Below are positions 61,278 to 64,000 of a stretch of DNA of 64,000 nucleotides, in pieces. The first letter of the stretch is position 1; each line of letters opens with the position of its first letter. Source of the DNA: Gammaproteobacteria bacterium (GTDB taxonomy: Bacteria > Pseudomonadota > Gammaproteobacteria > Pseudomonadales > Azotimanducaceae); the NCBI GenBank assembly GCA_026706935.1, contig JAPOXV010000018.1, positions 248,001 to 312,000 on the forward strand, read 5' to 3'. The notes beneath the pieces are model-generated. The model had not been told where the DNA came from and ran no database searches. It saw only the letters and a list, made by a program, of their open reading frames with translations. The translations under genes and the position numbers were made by a program.

Positions 61278-63125
61278 TTATTCACTAATTGAAGGCAACT
61301 CAAACATCACTAGAACGTTACCTGGCATCTGCCCAAACATGTCGTAACCAGATAGTACCATCACCTGATTGCCAGCAATGGCAATTCCAGGATTGTCAAT
61401 TGAGCCCCCGTGAGCCTCAGTTCCATTGGTGCCTTCGAACTCCCGCTTAGTGTCGTAGTGCCAAAGGATTTCGCCATCGGCTACGTCGAAAGCAAAAACA
61501 CGACCATCTAACGAACCTGCAAACGCAACGTCGTTTGTGGCGGCTGGCGCAGCAGAAAACGCGTAATGCCACGGGCAACTAGGCCATTCTGTCATTGAGA
61601 AAGCGCGCCGTACGCCACTGAATTCGCACCCACGTTCCGCTTTGTGAGACCACAGTACGTCTCCGTTTTTCGTATCAAGCGCGAACACACCTGGATTCGC
61701 TCCTTCGATAAACTCCGGATCTGCTATCGGAACAATCACAACGTCGTCGATGACCGTCATGCCCCAATGTACGCCACCTAGCGGAGAGCCGGGTGACAGC
61801 TTTCGATGCCATACGAGCTCGCCGTTGTCAGGATTCAAAGCCCATACGTCACCAGATTTTTGACCGGCCAATACCAGGTCAACGCCCACTGATGTGGTAG
61901 TTAAGATAGGTGAAGCACCAAAGTCAAAATCAACGCCATCCTCCTTCGGACAGTTCGCACCCCTTCGTCTGCCGCAAGCCATATTCCACGCGTCGTTCTC
62001 CGTTCCCTGGAAAACCCATTTTTCCACACCGCTCGCAAGGTCGTAAGCGATGATCGCATCGGAGGTGTGTGTGGCAGGTGATGAAGTATTTTCTCCTGTA
62101 CCGATATACAACTGGTTCCTTTTTGCGTCGATCGCTGGAGTCGTCCAAATTGGCGCACCCGAAGGTCCTTGCATTTGCACACCGAGTTCGTTCTTGTATG
62201 TTGGTTTTGCGTGCTCGGTCGTACGCGCAGTCCAGCGAATGGACCAGTCAGCGAGACTCAGCGCGTGTACGCCCCCGTGTGAGACGCAACACGGGTACAT
62301 TGGATTCATAGCTAGTGCGACGTCAACCGCGGAGAGCGGGATATAGAGATCGCCGCCGTATGCTCGCTGAGATCCGGTGAGCATGGACTGTTGGAATATA
62401 GCAACATTTTCGCGGTGAACCAATGTGCCATCAATTGCACGGACGACCGCAATTTCCTTCGATGATAGTCCGACAGATATAACGGGCTCTCCATTTCGTT
62501 CGAACAGGTGGGCGGCGGTCCGAATTCGTGCTTCGGCATCGAAGAACCACTTAACGCAACCGTTATCTCGGCTAATGGCGTAAAGCTTCCCCGTCGTATT
62601 TGGGAGGAAGATAGTGTCATTCGAAACTGCGGGGTAACCGCGCATCGTACGACTCTCGGGAACATCAAATACCCACTTAAGCTGAAGCGATCCGACGTTG
62701 CTTGAATCGATCTCACTCTCAGGTTGAAATCGTGTGTTCTGTAAGTCGATGCCCCAGTGCGGTATGAGAGATTCCGTTGATATTGGCTCATCATCAACGC
62801 AGCGCAGCAGTTGATCTTCTTCACCTGGGTCGGGTTGTCGCGTGGAGATGAATTCAGCGACTTCCTGTATCTCCGCTTCACTTACTCCTTGTACGAACGG
62901 TGCCATGGCTCCCTGAGTGAGCGCATCTAGCACTCGAGATTGGAAGTACTGTGCCATGGTGCGGCGATCCGGTACTTTAGGATCAGTAGGCTGATCATGA
63001 CAGAGTGCACATTTCTCGTTGTAGAGTGTTTCACCGTTGCCCGTAACGTTCGAAGCGAAGAACAAGCTTGTAAACAATGCGCCGGTGATGAACTTCGTCA
63101 GGAGTTCAGGACGTCGTTGAATCAT
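61278..63125 (-). CDS. PQQ-dependent dehydrogenase with N-terminal cytochrome c (polyvinyl-alcohol-dehydrogenase-like)
   Basis: A 615-residue secreted quinohemoprotein. Signal peptide KFITGALFTSLFFASNVTG; then a short cytochrome c with heme site CALCH in YNEKCALCHDQPTDP and a candidate methionine ligand in GAMAPFVQGVSEAEI. From about residue 110 an eight-bladed quinoprotein propeller follows (LQLKWVFDVPESRTMRGYP, GKLYAISRDNGCVKWFF, DVWALNPDNGELVWHRK, GRVFAFDVADGEILWHYD). The vicinal pair in PMYPCCVSHGGVH matches the cysteine disulfide seen near PQQ in related dehydrogenases. The domain order is that of polyvinyl-alcohol dehydrogenase rather than of the type II alcohol dehydrogenases, whose heme is C-terminal. 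Actual alcohol substrate unknown. Confidence 0.85.
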   Translation of the reverse strand: MIQRRPELLTKFITGALFTSLFFASNVTGNGETLYNEKCALCHDQPTDPKVPDRRTMAQYFQSRVLDALTQGAMAPFVQGVSEAEIQEVAEFISTRQPDPGEEDQLLRCVDDEPISTESLIPHWGIDLQNTRFQPESEIDSSNVGSLQLKWVFDVPESRTMRGYPAVSNDTIFLPNTTGKLYAISRDNGCVKWFFDAEARIRTAAHLFERNGEPVISVGLSSKEIAVVRAIDGTLVHRENVAIFQQSMLTGSQRAYGGDLYIPLSAVDVALAMNPMYPCCVSHGGVHALSLADWSIRWTARTTEHAKPTYKNELGVQMQGPSGAPIWTTPAIDAKRNQLYIGTGENTSSPATHTSDAIIAYDLASGVEKWVFQGTENDAWNMACGRRRGANCPKEDGVDFDFGASPILTTTSVGVDLVLAGQKSGDVWALNPDNGELVWHRKLSPGSPLGGVHWGMTVIDDVVIVPIADPEFIEGANPGVFALDTKNGDVLWSHKAERGCEFSGVRRAFSMTEWPSCPWHYAFSAAPAATNDVAFAGSLDGRVFAFDVADGEILWHYDTKREFEGTNGTEAHGGSIDNPGIAIAGNQVMVLSGYDMFGQMPGNVLVMFELPSISE

Positions 63126-63206
63126 TTGTCAGTTAATAGTTGATCTGGTTGGCAGAAACGAACATGACAATAAAATCACAGATTTGTTTTATATTGAGAC
63201 TGCATT

Positions 63207-64000
63207 ATGGGCGAATTTGACAGCATCCTTTACGAAGTCGAAGATGGTCGCGCACGAATAACACTCAATCGACCCGAAAAACTAAACGCGCTCACGCTGA
63301 AGCTGCAATCGGAACTCAATGAAGCGCTTTGGGAAGCGGACAACAATAGAGCTGTTCATTGCGTAATTCTGCGCGGCGCTGGTCGCGCGTTTTCGGCAGG
63401 TTATGACCTTACTGGCGCAGACGGCAACATTCCCGTATCGAGGATCCAATCAGAGGAGAACGAATATAGAGGTGGCAGAAGCATTGATGACGATGCGTGG
63501 CAACTCGAGCGCAGTCAACGATATCGAATGGCGATATTTGATATGCATAAGCCGGTTATTGCTCAGTTGCATGGATACTGTCTTGCCGGTGGGACCGACG
63601 TTGCTCTCATGTGCGACATGATTATTGCCGCGGAGGACACGCTCATTGGTTTTCCACCCGCTCGGGACTTAGGCGCATTACCTAACAACATGTGGATTTA
63701 CCACGTTGGACCTCAATGGGCGAAACGATTGAATCTCACGGGTGACTACATCACAGGAAAGGAGGCGCAACAGATCGGTCTCGTAATGAAAGCTGTACCG
63801 AATGAGTACTTAGAGAATGAGGTCGAACAGTTAGCGGATCGTCTAGCCTTGATTGATCCGGATCTTCTTTCAACGAACAAACGCATCATCAATATGGCGC
63901 TTGAGTTGATGGGTGCTAGGACCCTTCAACGCATGGCGAGTGAAAACGACGTAAGAGGACACAACACGAGGGCAGCCGATGGTTTCCGAAGTTCGGTCGC
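63207..64000 (+). CDS. Enoyl-CoA hydratase/isomerase (crotonase) family protein, 3'-truncated
   Basis: A frame from the ATG at 63207 runs to the window's end without stop (at least 264 codons). Family marks: RARITLNRPEKLNALTLKL, HCVILRGAGRAFSAGYDLTG with the oxyanion hole, and PVIAQLHGYCLAGGTDVALM. The two catalytic glutamates of hydratases are replaced: D in GGTDVAL where hydratases have E, and FPPAR where they have QPE. So it may isomerise, thiolyse or decarboxylate rather than hydrate. It diverges from the PQQ dehydrogenase with an 80-base gap. Confidence 0.88.
   Translation, partial: MGEFDSILYEVEDGRARITLNRPEKLNALTLKLQSELNEALWEADNNRAVHCVILRGAGRAFSAGYDLTGADGNIPVSRIQSEENEYRGGRSIDDDAWQLERSQRYRMAIFDMHKPVIAQLHGYCLAGGTDVALMCDMIIAAEDTLIGFPPARDLGALPNNMWIYHVGPQWAKRLNLTGDYITGKEAQQIGLVMKAVPNEYLENEVEQLADRLALIDPDLLSTNKRIINMALELMGARTLQRMASENDVRGHNTRAADGFRSSV

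Noticed and set aside
1-64000. CRISPR array, insertion sequence, prophage or integron
   Set aside because: No regularly spaced repeats, transposase, integrase or phage structural gene was found on reading both strands.

Overview
The window looks like a bacterial chromosome of moderate G+C, most likely a free-living, probably marine, gammaproteobacterium. Evidence: the block ftsK-lolA-rarA-crcB-serS-cysG (2.5-9.9 kb) has gammaproteobacterial order; tusE and tusD genes follow, as near cysG in pseudomonads; KdsD points to a Gram-negative envelope; and the rest is rich in CoA-ester, amidohydrolase and non-heme iron oxygenase genes typical of heterotrophs living on lipid-like or aromatic compounds. 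Genus cannot be fixed from the sequence.

Layout. 1-2.4 kb: end of a periplasmic adaptor and a MacB/FtsX-like permease (efflux or lipoprotein export). 2.5-9.9 kb: housekeeping operon for chromosome segregation, lipoprotein carriage, replication-fork repair, fluoride exit, Ser-tRNA charging and siroheme. 9.9-16.0 kb, all minus strand: a flavin-type oxidase fold protein, a duplicated SCP2-like protein, a two-gene ABC exporter, and tusE/tusD without tusB or tusC. 16.2-18.6 kb: two Fe(II)/2-oxoglutarate-type dioxygenases.

19.1-25.2 kb is a compact, AT-richer defence island: a single-chain type IIG-like restriction-methylation enzyme (plus strand) converging on a two-gene short-Argonaute system (minus strand) made of a TIR-APAZ protein and a catalytically dead MID-PIWI Argonaute. 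This is a SPARTA-type system and is the most striking content of the window. A second defence-like gene lies at 53.5 kb: one polypeptide joining an AbiEi-like winged-helix antitoxin domain to an AbiEii-like nucleotidyltransferase, preceded by three strong inverted repeats.

25.6-33.5 kb: a CmcJ/AsaB-type oxygenase, an Nramp-fold transporter without the usual metal ligands, a cytochrome c/beta-barrel fusion with a pentaheme cytochrome, and a zinc-limitation operon (COG0523 GTPase plus DUF1826) behind a Zur-like box, followed by tRNA-Ser(UGA). 33.6-64 kb: acyl-CoA synthetase, MFS and SulP transporters, three amidohydrolases, SMP-30, KdsD, a frameshifted hydratase coupled to a 2-hydroxyacid dehydrogenase, an ABC-2 exporter, a PHP phosphatase, a lone molybdenum hydroxylase large subunit, two more PhyH dioxygenases, a class III CoA-transferase, AroA, an acyl-CoA dehydrogenase, a PQQ/cytochrome c dehydrogenase, and the start of an enoyl-CoA hydratase-like gene that runs off the window. 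No CRISPR array, insertion sequence, rRNA or prophage was seen.
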